Source of the DNA: Alicyclobacillus sp.
GTDB lineage: Bacteria; Bacillota; Bacilli; Alicyclobacillales; Alicyclobacillaceae
DNA: 56,327 bases
Direction of reading: 5' to 3'
Assembly: GCA_023511725.1 (NCBI GenBank)
Contig: JAIMAY010000018.1
Location: forward strand, 1 to 56,327
Position numbers and translations under genes: made by a program. The notes beneath the pieces are model-generated. The model was not told the origin of the DNA and did not search any database. It worked only from the letters and a program-made list of their open reading frames with translations. How positions within the stretch are numbered: the stretch's first letter is position 1; the number at the start of each line of letters is the position of its first letter. Of this stretch, positions 42,372-51,575 are shown piece after piece.

Positions 42372-43457
42372 CTAGTCAATGGACCCCGTCTCCTGATAGC
42401 GCTTGGCCATCGCGTCAATCTCCTTCTTCAGCTCCGCCACAAGGTCCTTCTCGGGGACCTTGCGGATGATCTTGCCCTTGCGGAACAGGAGACCTTCACC
42501 CCGGCCCCCGGCGATGCCGATGTCCGCTTCGCGCGCCTCCCCCGGGCCATTTACCGCGCAGCCGAGGACGGACACTTTGATGGGCGCCTTGATGTTCTGC
42601 ACGTACTCCTCAATCTCGTTGACCATCGGGATCAGATCAATGTCGATCCGGCCACAGGTCGGACACGACACCAACGTCACCGCGTTGGAGATGATGTGGA
42701 AGGTCTTGAGCAACTCCCTCGCCACGCGCACTTCTTCCACCGGGTCCGCGCTAAGCGAGACACGGATGGTGTTGCCGATCCCCATGGACAGAAGCGTGCC
42801 AAGCCCCGCCGCGCTTTTGATGGTCCCGCTGAACAGCGTCCCCGCCTCGGTGATGCCGAGGTGCAGGGGATACGGGAAGGTTTCCGCCGCCAGCCGATAG
42901 GCTTCAATCGCCAACGGCACATCGGATGCCTTCATGGAGATGACGATATCCTGGAAATCCAGTTCCTCCAGTATCTGCACATGCCGCTTCGCGGATTCCA
43001 GCATCCCCTCGGCCGTGGGGTAGCCGTACCGCTCCAGGATGTCATGCTCCAGGCTGCCGGCGTTGACGCCGATGCGGATGGGGATCCCGCGCTCCTTGCA
43101 CGCCTTGACGACGGCCTGCACGCGTTCCCGGCCGCCGATGTTGCCGGGGTTGATCCGGACTTTGTCGACGCCATTCTCAATCGCCAGCAGCGCCAGGCGG
43201 TAGTCGAAATGGATGTCCGCTACCAGCGGAATGTGGATCTGTCGCTTGATCTCGCGCACCGCCTCCGCAGCGTCGCGGTTGTTCACGGTCACGCGGACAA
43301 TCTCACACCCCGCGTCCTCGAGCCGATGGATCTGCTCCACGGTGGCTTTGACGTCCGCGGTCTTCGTCGTCGTCATGCTCTGGATATACACCTTGTCGTT
43401 GCCGCCGAGCGTCAGATGGCCGACGCGCACCGGCCTCGTTTGTGTCCGATGGTACAT
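42372..43457 (-). CDS. ispG: 4-hydroxy-3-methylbut-2-enyl-diphosphate synthase
   Basis: A 361-residue 4Fe-4S enzyme of the MEP isoprenoid pathway converting MEcPP to HMBPP. The TIM-barrel half has [22 protein letters not shown] and RINPGNIGG. The Fe-S ligands are in [11 protein letters not shown] and [12 protein letters not shown], followed by the conserved [12 protein letters not shown]. Length is typical for the Bacillales form. It has its own terminator; its promoter probably uses a TATAAT (43546-43541 on the minus strand) without an obvious -35. Confidence 0.97.
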   Translation of the reverse strand: MYHRTQTRPVRVGHLTLGGNDKVYIQSMTTTKTADVKATVEQIHRLEDAGCEIVRVTVNNRDAAEAVREIKRQIHIPLVADIHFDYRLALLAIENGVDKVRINPGNIGGRERVQAVVKACKERGIPIRIGVNAGSLEHDILERYGYPTAEGMLESAKRHVQILEELDFQDIVISMKASDVPLAIEAYRLAAETFPYPLHLGITEAGTLFSGTIKSAAGLGTLLSMGIGNTIRVSLSADPVEEVRVARELLKTFHIISNAVTLVSCPTCGRIDIDLIPMVNEIEEYVQNIKAPIKVSVLGCAVNGPGEAREADIGIAGGRGEGLLFRKGKIIRKVPEKDLVAELKKEIDAMAKRYQETGSID

Positions 43458-43540
43458 GATTCTCTCTCCGTTTCATGGGCGGTGGCAGCGGCGCCGACCG
43501 CGCCCCTGGACACTGCCTTGACTCACATGCTCCGCCATTC

Positions 43541-43546
43541 ATTATA
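43541..43546 (-). promoter_or_regulatory. Candidate -10 element of ispG
   Basis: Perfect TATAAT on the minus strand 84 nt upstream of the ispG start codon. The sequence 17 nt further upstream (CCACCC) is not a -35, so the promoter would be weak or factor-dependent. Confidence 0.35.
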
Positions 43547-43636
43547 GCGCAGCGGCGCACCTCGGGTGGGGTCCAATACGCAGGCCGCTGCCGCGCTGGC
43601 CATGGCGCCGAAGGACCGCGTGGCAGCGATGATCAT

Positions 43637-43665
43637 TTCACCATGCCCCAATGATCTGGTACAGT
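43637..43665 (+). promoter_or_regulatory. Promoter of the class I aldolase
   Basis: TTCACC, 17-nt spacer, TGG-TACAGT (extended -10, hexamer at 43660-43665). The aldolase start codon is 75 nt downstream. Confidence 0.5.
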
Positions 43666-43739
43666 GATGGTGTGTGTCGTGCACCTCGGTATCCCGCCTG
43701 CCGAGGGCAATTGTTGAGATTGTGGAGAGGTGCGTGGCG

Positions 43740-44807
43740 ATGATCGAGCAAATCATGTCGTACCTGGGCCCTGAGGCCGACGACCTGTTGCAACACACGT
43801 GCAAGACGATTCCCAAGGAGCGCATCACCGTTCCGTCTCCGACGTACGTGGACGACGTGTTCGCGCTGTCCAACCGCAATGCGCAGGTCCTGCGCAGCCT
43901 GCAATGGATGTTCTCGAGCGGCCGCCTTGGCGGTACCGGCTACCTGTCCATCCTGCCCGTGGACCAGGGCATCGAGCATTCCGCAGGGGCATCGTTCGCC
44001 AAGAATCCGGACTATTTTGATCCCGAGAACATCGTGAAGCTGGCCGTCGAAGGCGGCTGCAACGCGGTCGCGTCCACGCTCGGTGTGCTGGCGTTGACGT
44101 CGCGCAAGTACGCGCACAGGATCCCGTACATCGTGAAGATCAACCACAACGAGTTGCTGACCTACCCCAACAAGTATGATCAGATCCTGTTCGCCAGCGT
44201 GAAGCAGGCGTGGGAACTGGGGGCGGCCGGGATCGGCGCCACCATCTACTTTGGATCGCCGGAGTCAACCCGCCAGATCCAGGAGATCAGCCAAGCGTTC
44301 CACCTGGCGCACGAGCTCGGCATGTTCACGGTGCTGTGGTGCTATCTGCGCAACCCCGCCTTCAAGAAGGACGGCGTCGACTATCATGTCGCGGCGGACC
44401 TGACGGGCCAGGCCAATCACCTCGGCGTCACTATCGAAGCGGACCTGATCAAGCAGAAGCTGCCGGAGACCAACGGTGGCTACAAGGCGCTAAACATGGG
44501 GAACGGCTCCTACGGTAAGACCGACGAGCGGATCTACACGGAGCTCACTTCGGATCATCCGATTGACCTCACCCGCTACCAGGTGGCCAATTGCTACATG
44601 GGTAAGATTGGCCTCATCAACTCGGGCGGCCCCTCCGGCAGCAATGACTTTGCCGAGGCGGTCAGGACGGCAGTGATCAACAAGCGTGCCGGCGGCATGG
44701 GCCTCATCTCGGGCCGCAAGGCGTTCCAGCGGCCGATGGCGGAAGGCGTCAAGCTCCTGCATACCATCCAGGACGTGTACCTCTGCCCGGATGTGACCAT
44801 CGCCTAA
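43740..44807 (+). CDS. Class I fructose-bisphosphate aldolase (DhnA/FbaB type)
   Basis: A 355-residue DhnA-family TIM barrel aldolase, using a Schiff-base lysine instead of zinc. The family pattern is clear: [53 protein letters not shown], and the C-terminal segment [19 protein letters not shown] followed by [20 protein letters not shown]. It cleaves fructose 1,6-bisphosphate or runs the reverse in gluconeogenesis. ATG at 43740 is supported by GAGAGGTG upstream. No metal-binding class II motif is seen. Confidence 0.92.
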   Translation: MIEQIMSYLGPEADDLLQHTCKTIPKERITVPSPTYVDDVFALSNRNAQVLRSLQWMFSSGRLGGTGYLSILPVDQGIEHSAGASFAKNPDYFDPENIVKLAVEGGCNAVASTLGVLALTSRKYAHRIPYIVKINHNELLTYPNKYDQILFASVKQAWELGAAGIGATIYFGSPESTRQIQEISQAFHLAHELGMFTVLWCYLRNPAFKKDGVDYHVAADLTGQANHLGVTIEADLIKQKLPETNGGYKALNMGNGSYGKTDERIYTELTSDHPIDLTRYQVANCYMGKIGLINSGGPSGSNDFAEAVRTAVINKRAGGMGLISGRKAFQRPMAEGVKLLHTIQDVYLCPDVTIA

Positions 44808-44847
44808 GCGGGAGCGCCGCGTGAGTCCAAAGCGTCGCGCATAAGCC

Positions 44848-44881
44848 CATCCCCCCGGGTGATATTAAGCCCGGGGGGATG
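44848..44881 (+). terminator. GC hairpin between aldolase and yjzC-like gene, covering its ribosome binding site
   Basis: Twelve-base-pair stem CATCCCCCCGGG/CCCGGGGGGATG with a 10-nt AT-rich loop. It has only TTGT after it, so termination is moderate. The 3' arm contains GGGGGG, the likely ribosome binding site of the gene starting at 44887. The hairpin may therefore also limit translation. Confidence 0.5.
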
Positions 44882-44886
44882 TTGTC

Positions 44887-45072
44887 ATGGGCGGCCAACA
44901 CAACGTCTTTGAGCCCGGTTGGGAAGTCCCCAATGACGGGTGGTATGTCGAGGTGGGCGAGCATCCCGACAGCGGGAGTCTCCTGCATCGGCAGAAGGTC
45001 CACCTCAAGAAAGGCGACACCTTCCCGGATACCGGCAATAAGAACCGCAAATGGCGGCGCGTTCACCCTTAA
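44887..45072 (+). CDS. YjzC-like small protein
   Basis: A 61-residue protein with the pattern of the Bacillus YjzC family: FEPGWEVPNDGWYVEVGEH, then VHLKKGDTFPDTGNKNRKW. The fold and function are unknown; it has no signal peptide or membrane segment. Its ribosome binding site lies in the 3' arm of the preceding hairpin, and a terminator follows just after the stop. Confidence 0.75.
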   Translation: MGGQHNVFEPGWEVPNDGWYVEVGEHPDSGSLLHRQKVHLKKGDTFPDTGNKNRKWRRVHP

Positions 45073-45077
45073 CCGTT

Positions 45078-45133
45078 GAAGGGGATCCTGCTCTCCGCTC
45101 GCACAGCGGTGGCAGAATCCCCTTCCTTTTGTT
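45078..45133 (+). terminator. Terminator after the yjzC-like gene
   Basis: GAAGGGGAT (45078-45086) pairs with ATCCCCTTC (45117-45125). Inner helices (CTGC/GCAG, CCGCT/AGCGG) extend it, and CTTTTGTTC follows. Confidence 0.85.
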
Positions 45134-45179
45134 CAAGCCTTGCGCCCTTCGCCCCCGGCGGGTGGACATCTCGCGCCCC

Positions 45180-45887
45180 TCAGGCAATTCGCTGCCGCGC
45201 CGAAGGCTCAGCCGCGGATGGGATGGGGGTCAGCAGCACGTAGCCCACGAATGCCATCACCCATCCGACCGCCATCGTCGCCCAAAACGCACCGGGCCAA
45301 CCGAGGCGTGCGGCGGATCCGGCCCCGGACAACACGAGGATGCCCAGCGCGAGAAACACGTTGCCGCCCAGGAAGCGCCGTGGCGCGTGGCCATGCAGCG
45401 TATGGACGGCGGACCACACGGCGACCCCAAACACGGCGAGGGCGCCGAAGGAGTTGAGGATGATCATCAACGGAAGCCACCAACCGGTGGCCAACACGCC
45501 GACGCCAGGTCCCCCGTTCAGCGCGCGGAGGCCCGCTGGATGCGCGGGAGCTGCGGCGATGCCGACCGCCGTCGCCACGATGGCGATACCCACGACGGCA
45601 GCCACCGCATGGAGCACCCGATGTCTGACCATGAGTCCGAGCGACCCCAGCCCCATCACCGCCGGCATGGCCATCGCCCCGCAGATGTAATACACGCGAA
45701 ACGCCCAGACGGGGTGCCCCGCCGGCACTGCAGAGCATACGTAGCCGAGCGCGCCAATGGCGGCGAGACCCAGGGACAGCGCCCAATAGGCCAGATGGGG
45801 TCTCCTCTTGCGCACGTATTGGCGGACGACCGATGCCGCAAACGCGGCGCAGAGGAGAGCCACGAACAGTGCCAACCAGCTTCCCAT
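45180..45887 (-). CDS. Seven-TM membrane protein at the end of the oxidase cluster
   Basis: A 235-residue protein with about seven predicted membrane segments (for example LALFVALLCAAFAASVV, YWALSLGLAAIGALGYV, AVAAVVGIAIVATAVGIA, WATMAVGWVMAFVGYVLL). It is not CtaG-like in length or motif, and I do not recognise the family. It ends the minus-strand run from oxidase subunit III-like and a 51-residue peptide, so a role in oxidase assembly or heme/copper handling is possible but unproven. Confidence 0.65.
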   Translation of the reverse strand: MGSWLALFVALLCAAFAASVVRQYVRKRRPHLAYWALSLGLAAIGALGYVCSAVPAGHPVWAFRVYYICGAMAMPAVMGLGSLGLMVRHRVLHAVAAVVGIAIVATAVGIAAAPAHPAGLRALNGGPGVGVLATGWWLPLMIILNSFGALAVFGVAVWSAVHTLHGHAPRRFLGGNVFLALGILVLSGAGSAARLGWPGAFWATMAVGWVMAFVGYVLLTPIPSAAEPSARQRIA

Positions 45888-45912
45888 GACCCGTTTCCCC
45901 TCATCCGGTGCG

Positions 45913-46068
45913 TCAGCGCGACGTCACCTGATCTCCCGTGGCCACCGGTTCTCCGGACGCCGGGAGCTGTACCTTCTTCGCATTCGACAGATAGGTTGTG
46001 TAGCGCAGCACCAGAAGGTTGATGGCGACAAACACGAAGATGCCGAGCGCAAACAGGATGGGTTGCAT
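45913..46068 (-). CDS. 51-residue single-TM peptide in the oxidase cluster
   Basis: ATG preceded by AAGGAAGG (8 nt). The N-terminal half is one hydrophobic segment (ILFALGIFVFVAINLLVL), then a polar tail ending VTSR. It sits between the subunit III-like gene and the seven-TM gene. It resembles in size and topology small accessory subunits of heme-copper oxidases, but no homologue is recognised. Confidence 0.5.
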   Translation of the reverse strand: MQPILFALGIFVFVAINLLVLRYTTYLSNAKKVQLPASGEPVATGDQVTSR

Positions 46069-46119
46069 GCGGCGACCTTCCTTTCCGAAGCAGCCGTCGT
46101 GCGAGACGGCATCATGTCG

Positions 46120-46752
46120 TCAGATGTGCTGACCGCACCAAGCCGCGAACTGACCAATGGTGATCACGTTCTCCAGCAACAGCACCACGATGCCAAACAT
46201 GGCGGTGTAGATCCACACGTTGGCCGCCACCGGGAAAAACGCGTTGATCTTGGCCTTGTTCCCATAGCTGGCGTACCAACCGGCGCCCGCTAGCAGCGCG
46301 ACACAGACCACCACCAAACCGAACTCAATGACCGCGGTCGGTGTGTAGATGGTCATCAACTGAGGCTTCTGCCCGGCGAACCAGAGCATGAGCCGGAATT
46401 GCAGGATCATCGCCACCACGTACAGCACCGTCATCAGCGCCAGCATCGCGTTGAACGCCCGCCACCGGTTGCGCACAAATAAGCTGCCGCTGACGAACAC
46501 GCTGATCCCGCAGAGGATCAGCACCAGCGTCACCCAATACGGCAGGTCATGCAGCAACCCGGTGAGCGGGACATCGAAATTCGCGGGACTCCAACCTTTC
46601 AGGTACACGTTCGTCGCCACAAACGTGGCCGATGTGAAGGTTACGGCGACCATGCCCAGCCAGACGGCCAGGTTGGCATTGCCAGCGTGATCAATGTGTT
46701 CATCCTCATGGGCGCCATGCGCATGGTTCAGGTGCGCGCGATCCACAGCCAT
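46120..46752 (-). CDS. Cytochrome c oxidase subunit III-like protein (divergent)
   Basis: A 210-residue protein with a His/Asp/Glu-rich N-terminus and five predicted membrane segments, the size and topology of CtaE-type subunit III. The last helix, ANVWIYTAMFGIVVLLLENVI, is like the conserved subunit III end, but usual family motifs are weak. ATG at 46752 is preferred: GGGAGG is 7 nt upstream. It lies downstream of ctaA-ctaB rather than directly after ctaD. Confidence 0.6.
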   Translation of the reverse strand: MAVDRAHLNHAHGAHEDEHIDHAGNANLAVWLGMVAVTFTSATFVATNVYLKGWSPANFDVPLTGLLHDLPYWVTLVLILCGISVFVSGSLFVRNRWRAFNAMLALMTVLYVVAMILQFRLMLWFAGQKPQLMTIYTPTAVIEFGLVVVCVALLAGAGWYASYGNKAKINAFFPVAANVWIYTAMFGIVVLLLENVITIGQFAAWCGQHI

Positions 46753-46814
46753 CTGCATCCCTCCCAGAACTCCGCGTCTACACCGAATTATCGGTCGATC
46801 CGGCCTGCGGCAAA

Positions 46815-46832
46815 GCCGGGTGGGTACCCGGC
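46815..46832 (-). terminator. Short hairpin after ctaB (weak terminator candidate)
   Basis: Seven-base-pair stem GCCGGGT/ACCCGGC, 4-nt loop, followed by TTT on the minus strand. It may partly separate ctaB from the subunit III-like gene. Confidence 0.35.
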
Positions 46833-46872
46833 ATGCCTTGATGGGCGACGCTCAAGATGGCGGCGCGGGCCA

Positions 46873-47856
46873 TCATAGGCCCACAGTGCCAACCACCATC
46901 ATCGCACACAGACCCGTGAGATACACCAGCGAGTACCGGAACATCCGGTTCGCCCACTGGATGTCGTCCTCCGTGTTCATCCCGCGCAGACCGGCGGCCA
47001 CAAAGCCGAGCCCGAGCAGGAACATCACGATGAGATACGCCAGATTGGCGTCCCCGAGTGCGTACGGCAGCAGCGAGACCGGCCACATCACCGAGGCATA
47101 CAGCAGAATCTGCTGCTTGGTGGCCGCAAACCCGCGCACCACCGGAAGCATGGGAATCCCGGCCGCCCGATAATCGTCACACCGGCGCATCGCCAGTGGC
47201 AAGAAGTGCGGCGGCTGCCACAGGAAGAACGTGAAGAACAGCGCCCACGCACAGGCGTCAAGCGCGCCGCCTGTGGCACCTGCGTATCCCATGAGCGGCG
47301 GCATAGCGCCGGCGATGCCGCCGAGCACCGTGCTGAGCGACGTCGTGCGCTTGAGCCAGACGGTGTAGATGTACGCGTACATCAACCAGCCCACAAAGCC
47401 GCAGAGCGCAGTAACCCAGTTCACCAGGGCGATGAGAATAGCGAAACCCGCGACGCCAAGCGCGAGCCCTAGCGCAAGCGCGTGGGCAGCCGGCACCTTA
47501 CCGCTGGCCACCACGCGATGACGGGTACGTTCCATGCGATGGTCAATGTCGCGATCCACGTAGTTGTTGAGCGTCGCCCCGGACGCCACCACCAACGCGG
47601 TACCGAGCAGCGTCCACCACAACCTCCCCAGGTCCGGGTTACCCCGGCTCGCCATCCAAAAGCCGGCGAAGGCAGCCATAAGGTTGGCCACCGTGATGCC
47701 GACCTTCGTGAGTTGCACGTAGTCGCGCCACGTCGGGCGTGTCTTGTCCTGTGCCGTCGTCGCGTGCTGCGTCTGACCCAACACCATCGATTTCGTCGAC
47801 ATCACGTCACACCCCTCGTTCGGCGCCGGATGGACAACGGTTGTGGCGCGGCTCAT
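46873..47856 (-). CDS. ctaB: Protoheme IX farnesyltransferase (heme O synthase)
   Basis: A 327-residue UbiA-family membrane prenyltransferase that adds a farnesyl group to heme B, making heme O for CtaA and the oxidase. The first substrate-binding motif is NNYVDRDIDHRMERTRHR; the second region is RRCDDYRAAGIPML. ATG at 47856 overlaps the ctaA stop (ATGA) and has GAGG ten nt upstream. A start at 47802 with GAGGGG is an alternative. About eight or nine membrane segments are visible. Confidence 0.95.
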   Translation of the reverse strand: MSRATTVVHPAPNEGCDVMSTKSMVLGQTQHATTAQDKTRPTWRDYVQLTKVGITVANLMAAFAGFWMASRGNPDLGRLWWTLLGTALVVASGATLNNYVDRDIDHRMERTRHRVVASGKVPAAHALALGLALGVAGFAILIALVNWVTALCGFVGWLMYAYIYTVWLKRTTSLSTVLGGIAGAMPPLMGYAGATGGALDACAWALFFTFFLWQPPHFLPLAMRRCDDYRAAGIPMLPVVRGFAATKQQILLYASVMWPVSLLPYALGDANLAYLIVMFLLGLGFVAAGLRGMNTEDDIQWANRMFRYSLVYLTGLCAMMVVGTVGL

Positions 47857-48785
47857 GCGAACACTACCTCGTTGCGCGTCTCCGCAGCCTGCTCAGCCTG
47901 CTTGGCCCATCGGACCGTCGCAGCAATATGGGTCACGGTGGCCATCAACAAGCCCGCCACGCCCCAGTGAATCGTGGACGGAATCAGGGCCAGTTCCGTG
48001 CCCAGCGACGTGATTCCGAGCGCCATCTGCACAACGACGCAGGCGAGCAACCACACCGCCAGTCCTACCATTCGGCGCTGGCGCACGGCAGCCACCAAAA
48101 ACCACACGGCTGCGCAGGCGACCATGACACCGCTCAGGATGTGAATGAAGAGGAGTGCTTCGTTAAACCATGCCGGCGGCGGCACGAGCTGGCCATGACT
48201 CGCCAGGTAATCGATTCGCCCGTACAGCGCTTCGCTGGCTCCGGTGTGACGGAACAGTGCACCCATCACCACCGCGAATGCGGCGGTCCCGAAGACCGTC
48301 CATGCCGCGGGAGCGAGCGCGTACAGCTGGGGATCAGCCGGAACGGGACGCCCTGCCATCCGCCGTCCGTCGCGCCACACGGCCTGGGTGATCACCACAT
48401 ACAAACCGAGGAGCACCATGCTGTTCGCCACGTCAATGGTCGTCGTGGCCCCCGGCAACTTGAACAACACAATCAGTCCGCCAATCACGACCTGAAGGAA
48501 CAGCGAAATCACCGATCCAACGGCAGACCACCGCAGCAGCCGATGATCCCGGTAACGTATCCAGATTCGGAGACCGTTCCAGAGGACCAGCACAGTCACG
48601 AGGAGCGCCGAGAACCGATGCGTGAGTTCCAGCAGCACTGGCCCCGATAGCGCGGGCAGGATCTGACCGTCACACAGCGGCCAATCCGGGCATACAAAGC
48701 CCGCGTCCTTCCCGACGACGATGCCGCCCAGAACCATCTGCACGCCGATGATGACGGTAGTCACCAGCGGCAACGCCGTGCTCAT
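47853..48785 (-). CDS. ctaA: Heme A synthase
   Basis: A 310-residue membrane protein with eight segments, oxidising heme O to heme A. Conserved heme-ligand and cysteine regions are visible: VCPDWPLCDG (paired Cys), ELTHRFSAL, and later LFIHILSG and STIHWGVAGLLMA histidines. ATG at 48785 has GGGGAGG at 7 nt. It heads ctaA-ctaB and is separated from ctaD by a hairpin terminator candidate. Confidence 0.95.
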   Translation of the reverse strand: MSTALPLVTTVIIGVQMVLGGIVVGKDAGFVCPDWPLCDGQILPALSGPVLLELTHRFSALLVTVLVLWNGLRIWIRYRDHRLLRWSAVGSVISLFLQVVIGGLIVLFKLPGATTTIDVANSMVLLGLYVVITQAVWRDGRRMAGRPVPADPQLYALAPAAWTVFGTAAFAVVMGALFRHTGASEALYGRIDYLASHGQLVPPPAWFNEALLFIHILSGVMVACAAVWFLVAAVRQRRMVGLAVWLLACVVVQMALGITSLGTELALIPSTIHWGVAGLLMATVTHIAATVRWAKQAEQAAETRNEVVFA

Positions 48786-48900
48786 CCTCTTTCCTCCCCG
48801 CGTTTGCATGCTCTCACCTTCTGCCCTTCATCTGGGGGGACACCCCGAGGATCTCGCTTCATCCATCTTAGGCGAACCCCCCATCATTTGCAAAGGCAAA

Positions 48901-48921
48901 GCTGCCCGGCAGAGGGGCAGC
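48901..48921 (-). terminator. Terminator after ctaD
   Basis: Seven-base-pair stem GCTGCCC/GGGCAGC with a 7-nt loop, followed by TTTGCCTTT on the minus strand. It suggests that ctaCD and ctaAB are at least partly separate transcription units. Confidence 0.5.
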
Positions 48922-48944
48922 GAGAACGTATTGTCACAGCATTG

Positions 48945-50561
48945 TCAAGCGGGTGAGAGGCCCGGTTCCCCCTCCGGCTTGTCGTACGGGCCATACGGAT
49001 TCTCCGTAACGACCGGAATCTTGTCGAAGTTGTGGGCAGGCGGCGGCGAGCTCGTCTGCCATTCCAGGGTACGCGCCCCCCATGGATTCGCCGCGGCTTC
49101 CTTGCCGTACACGGCCGACCACGCCAGGTTGAAGATGACAATCAGCGTCGCGGCACCGAGGATGTATGCACCGACCGTCGAGACATCATTCCAGAACTGG
49201 AACTCCGGCGCATACAGCGCGTACCGCCGAGGCATGCCGGCCAAGCCGACGAAGTGCATCGGGAAGAACGTGATCTGCGTTCCGATGAAATAGAGCCAGA
49301 ACGACAGGTGACCGAGTTTGTTGTTGTACATCCGGCCCGTGACCTTCGGGAACCAATAGTACAGGCCGGCCATCACGCACATGACGCTGCCACCAAACAG
49401 CACGTAATGGATGTGCGCGACGATGAAATACGTGTCGTGCAAGTGCAGATCCAACGGAACCGCTGCAATCAACACGCCGCTGAACCCACCGATGATGAAC
49501 GAGCCGATGAACCCGAGTGCGGCGAACATCAGCGGTACTTCATACGCCACTGCACCACCCCAAAGGGTCGCCAGCCAGTTGAAGATCTTTACCGACGTCG
49601 GCACCGCGATGATCAGCGACGAGATCATGAACGGAATACCGGCCGACAGCTGCATCCCCGCGACGAACATGTGGTGCGCCCAGACGAAGAAGCCCAGGAA
49701 CCCGATGGCCACGCTCGAATAGGCGATGGCATGGTAACCAAAGATGGGCTTGCGGGCGAACACCGGGATGACTTCCGAGATGATGCCGAAGGCAGGAAGG
49801 ATCATGATGTACACCGCCGGGTGCGAGTAGAACCAAAAGAGATGCTGGTACATCATCGGATCGCCGCCGGCGGACGCCGTGTAAAACACCGTGTGCCAGT
49901 GCCGGTCCGTGAGGAGCGTCGTCACGGCACCGGCGAGTGCCGGCGTCGCAAACAACTGCATGAAGGCCGTGACCATCATGCTCCACGTGAACAGCGGCAG
50001 CCGATTGTACGTCAACCCCGGTGCACGCATGCGATGGATGGTCACGATGAAGTTGATGGAGCCCAGAATGGACGAGAGACCCACCAGGTGGATGGAGGTC
50101 ACCCACAGGTCAATACCCGGCCCCTCAGACTGGATGCTGTACGGTGGATACGACGTCCAACCCGCGTCCGGCATGCCAAAGAACATGCTGGAGAACAGCA
50201 CCAGGCCGCCAATCAGATAAAGCCAGTAGCTGAGCGCGTTCATGCGCGGGAAGGCCATGTCGCGCGCCCCAATCTGCAGCGGCACCAGGTAGTTGCCGAA
50301 CGCACCTGTCAAGATGGGGATGATCACCGCGAACACCATGATGCTGGCATGCATGGTGTAAAACTCATTGTAGGTCTGCACGCTCACGAAACGCCCGTCC
50401 GGCGTCAGCAGTTCCGTACGGACCAGCAGCGCGAACAGCCCGCCGATGAGGAAGAAGAACAGGGCTGTCACACCGTACATAATGCCGATCTTCTTGTGGT
50501 CGACGGTGAACACCCAGTCGCGCAAGAACGACCGGCGCGGACGCTGCAGCACCGTTTCCAT
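48945..50561 (-). CDS. ctaD: Cytochrome c oxidase subunit I
   Basis: A 538-residue twelve-helix heme-copper oxidase core subunit. Heme and copper ligand regions: MHASIMVFAVIIP (low-spin heme His), QHLFWFYSHPAVYIMILP (CuB His with the Tyr of the active site nearby), WAHHMFVAGM (CuB His pair), and HDTYFIVAHIHYVLFGG (heme a and a3 His). ATG at 50561 follows GGTGGTGAG. It follows ctaC by about 110 nt. Confidence 0.97.
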   Translation of the reverse strand: METVLQRPRRSFLRDWVFTVDHKKIGIMYGVTALFFFLIGGLFALLVRTELLTPDGRFVSVQTYNEFYTMHASIMVFAVIIPILTGAFGNYLVPLQIGARDMAFPRMNALSYWLYLIGGLVLFSSMFFGMPDAGWTSYPPYSIQSEGPGIDLWVTSIHLVGLSSILGSINFIVTIHRMRAPGLTYNRLPLFTWSMMVTAFMQLFATPALAGAVTTLLTDRHWHTVFYTASAGGDPMMYQHLFWFYSHPAVYIMILPAFGIISEVIPVFARKPIFGYHAIAYSSVAIGFLGFFVWAHHMFVAGMQLSAGIPFMISSLIIAVPTSVKIFNWLATLWGGAVAYEVPLMFAALGFIGSFIIGGFSGVLIAAVPLDLHLHDTYFIVAHIHYVLFGGSVMCVMAGLYYWFPKVTGRMYNNKLGHLSFWLYFIGTQITFFPMHFVGLAGMPRRYALYAPEFQFWNDVSTVGAYILGAATLIVIFNLAWSAVYGKEAAANPWGARTLEWQTSSPPPAHNFDKIPVVTENPYGPYDKPEGEPGLSPA

Positions 50562-50673
50562 GCTTCTCACCACCCTGTCCTGTTGGTGCTGGCCGCGGCT
50601 TCGGATGACGCCGCCGTAACCGCTGTCATGCGCTCCGCACGATGCGCGGGATCACGGTCGTCACGAAGTCGTC

Positions 50674-51321
50674 TCACTGACTCTTTTCCTTCTGCTGCTG
50701 CAGCCAGGCATCGAAATCCGCCTGCGAGAGCACCTTCATGGAACCCACCATCGTCGGGTGGCCTTGACCGCAGAACTGATCGCACGGCACAGGGAGCGTC
50801 TGCCCGATATCCTTCGGATCGGCCGTGACATAGAACTGCGTCAGGTGCCCGGGCACGGCGTCCTGCTGCAGGCGCACCGCCGGAATGTAGAAGCCGTGAA
50901 TCACATCCTGCGACGTGATGTCAAACAGCACGGGCACTCCGGCAGGGATGGCAAAATCGTTCTGAACCTTGACGCCGTTCGGATACTCCACTTCCCAGAA
51001 CCACTCGTGGCCGGTGACGTGCACCACGTACGAATTGGCGGGCGGATTCTGGACAGCGTAGACGTACTTGACCCCGAACGCGCCCATCAGCACCAGAATG
51101 ACCGCGGGGATCAGGGTCCAGACCACCTCAAGTTTGTTGTTGCCGTGGACCGCTACGCCGACCTGTCGCTGCCGGCTGCGGCGATAACGGATCAGGAACG
51201 TGACCAAGAGCACTTCCACGATGACGAAAAAGACGGTGACCACGGCGAGCATGACGTAGAACAGCGTATCGGCCTCTCTCGCCATCTGGGTCAACGCCGG
51301 CGGTAGCCACGTGCCCCCCAT
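50674..51321 (-). CDS. ctaC: Cytochrome c oxidase subunit II
   Basis: A 215-residue protein with two N-terminal membrane helices and an extracellular cupredoxin domain. The binuclear CuA site is intact: VIHGFYIPAVR (His) and PVPCDQFCGQGHPTM (two Cys, His, Met). There is no C-terminal cytochrome c domain and no lipobox cysteine, so this is an aa3-type rather than the caa3-type subunit II. Length is short for the family. It is the first gene of the oxidase cluster. Confidence 0.94.
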   Translation of the reverse strand: MGGTWLPPALTQMAREADTLFYVMLAVVTVFFVIVEVLLVTFLIRYRRSRQRQVGVAVHGNNKLEVVWTLIPAVILVLMGAFGVKYVYAVQNPPANSYVVHVTGHEWFWEVEYPNGVKVQNDFAIPAGVPVLFDITSQDVIHGFYIPAVRLQQDAVPGHLTQFYVTADPKDIGQTLPVPCDQFCGQGHPTMVGSMKVLSQADFDAWLQQQKEKSQ

Positions 51322-51427
51322 GCGATGTCGTCCCTCCTCGTCTCCACCGCCCCGCCGACAGAGCGGCCTTGTCGCGCGGAAACTGACAGCCTTCCAAACT
51401 GCCAGAGTTCCGAGACGATTTGGGTTC

Positions 51428-51458
51428 AGTTTACCATATCCGGCGAAGTTGGCGTCAA
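51428..51458 (-). promoter_or_regulatory. Candidate promoter of ctaC
   Basis: TTGACG (51458-51453) and an extended -10, TGG-TAAACT (hexamer 51433-51428), separated by 19 nt on the minus strand. The long spacer makes it a moderate candidate. Confidence 0.35.
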
Positions 51459-51498
51459 GTTGTGAGAGACTCGAGAGATAATGTCAGGATTCTGTCAT

Positions 51499-51530
51499 AA
51501 AAAAGCCTCGCGCCGATGTTGGCGCGAGGC
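51499..51530 (-). terminator. Rho-independent terminator of the MFS gene
   Basis: Ten-base-pair stem GCCTCGCGCC/GGCGCGAGGC, 6-nt loop, followed by TTTTTT on the minus strand. Confidence 0.9.
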
Positions 51531-51575
51531 TGGGCCACCTGCCTGCACATGATGGACCGTGTGGAGCGCGGTGTC

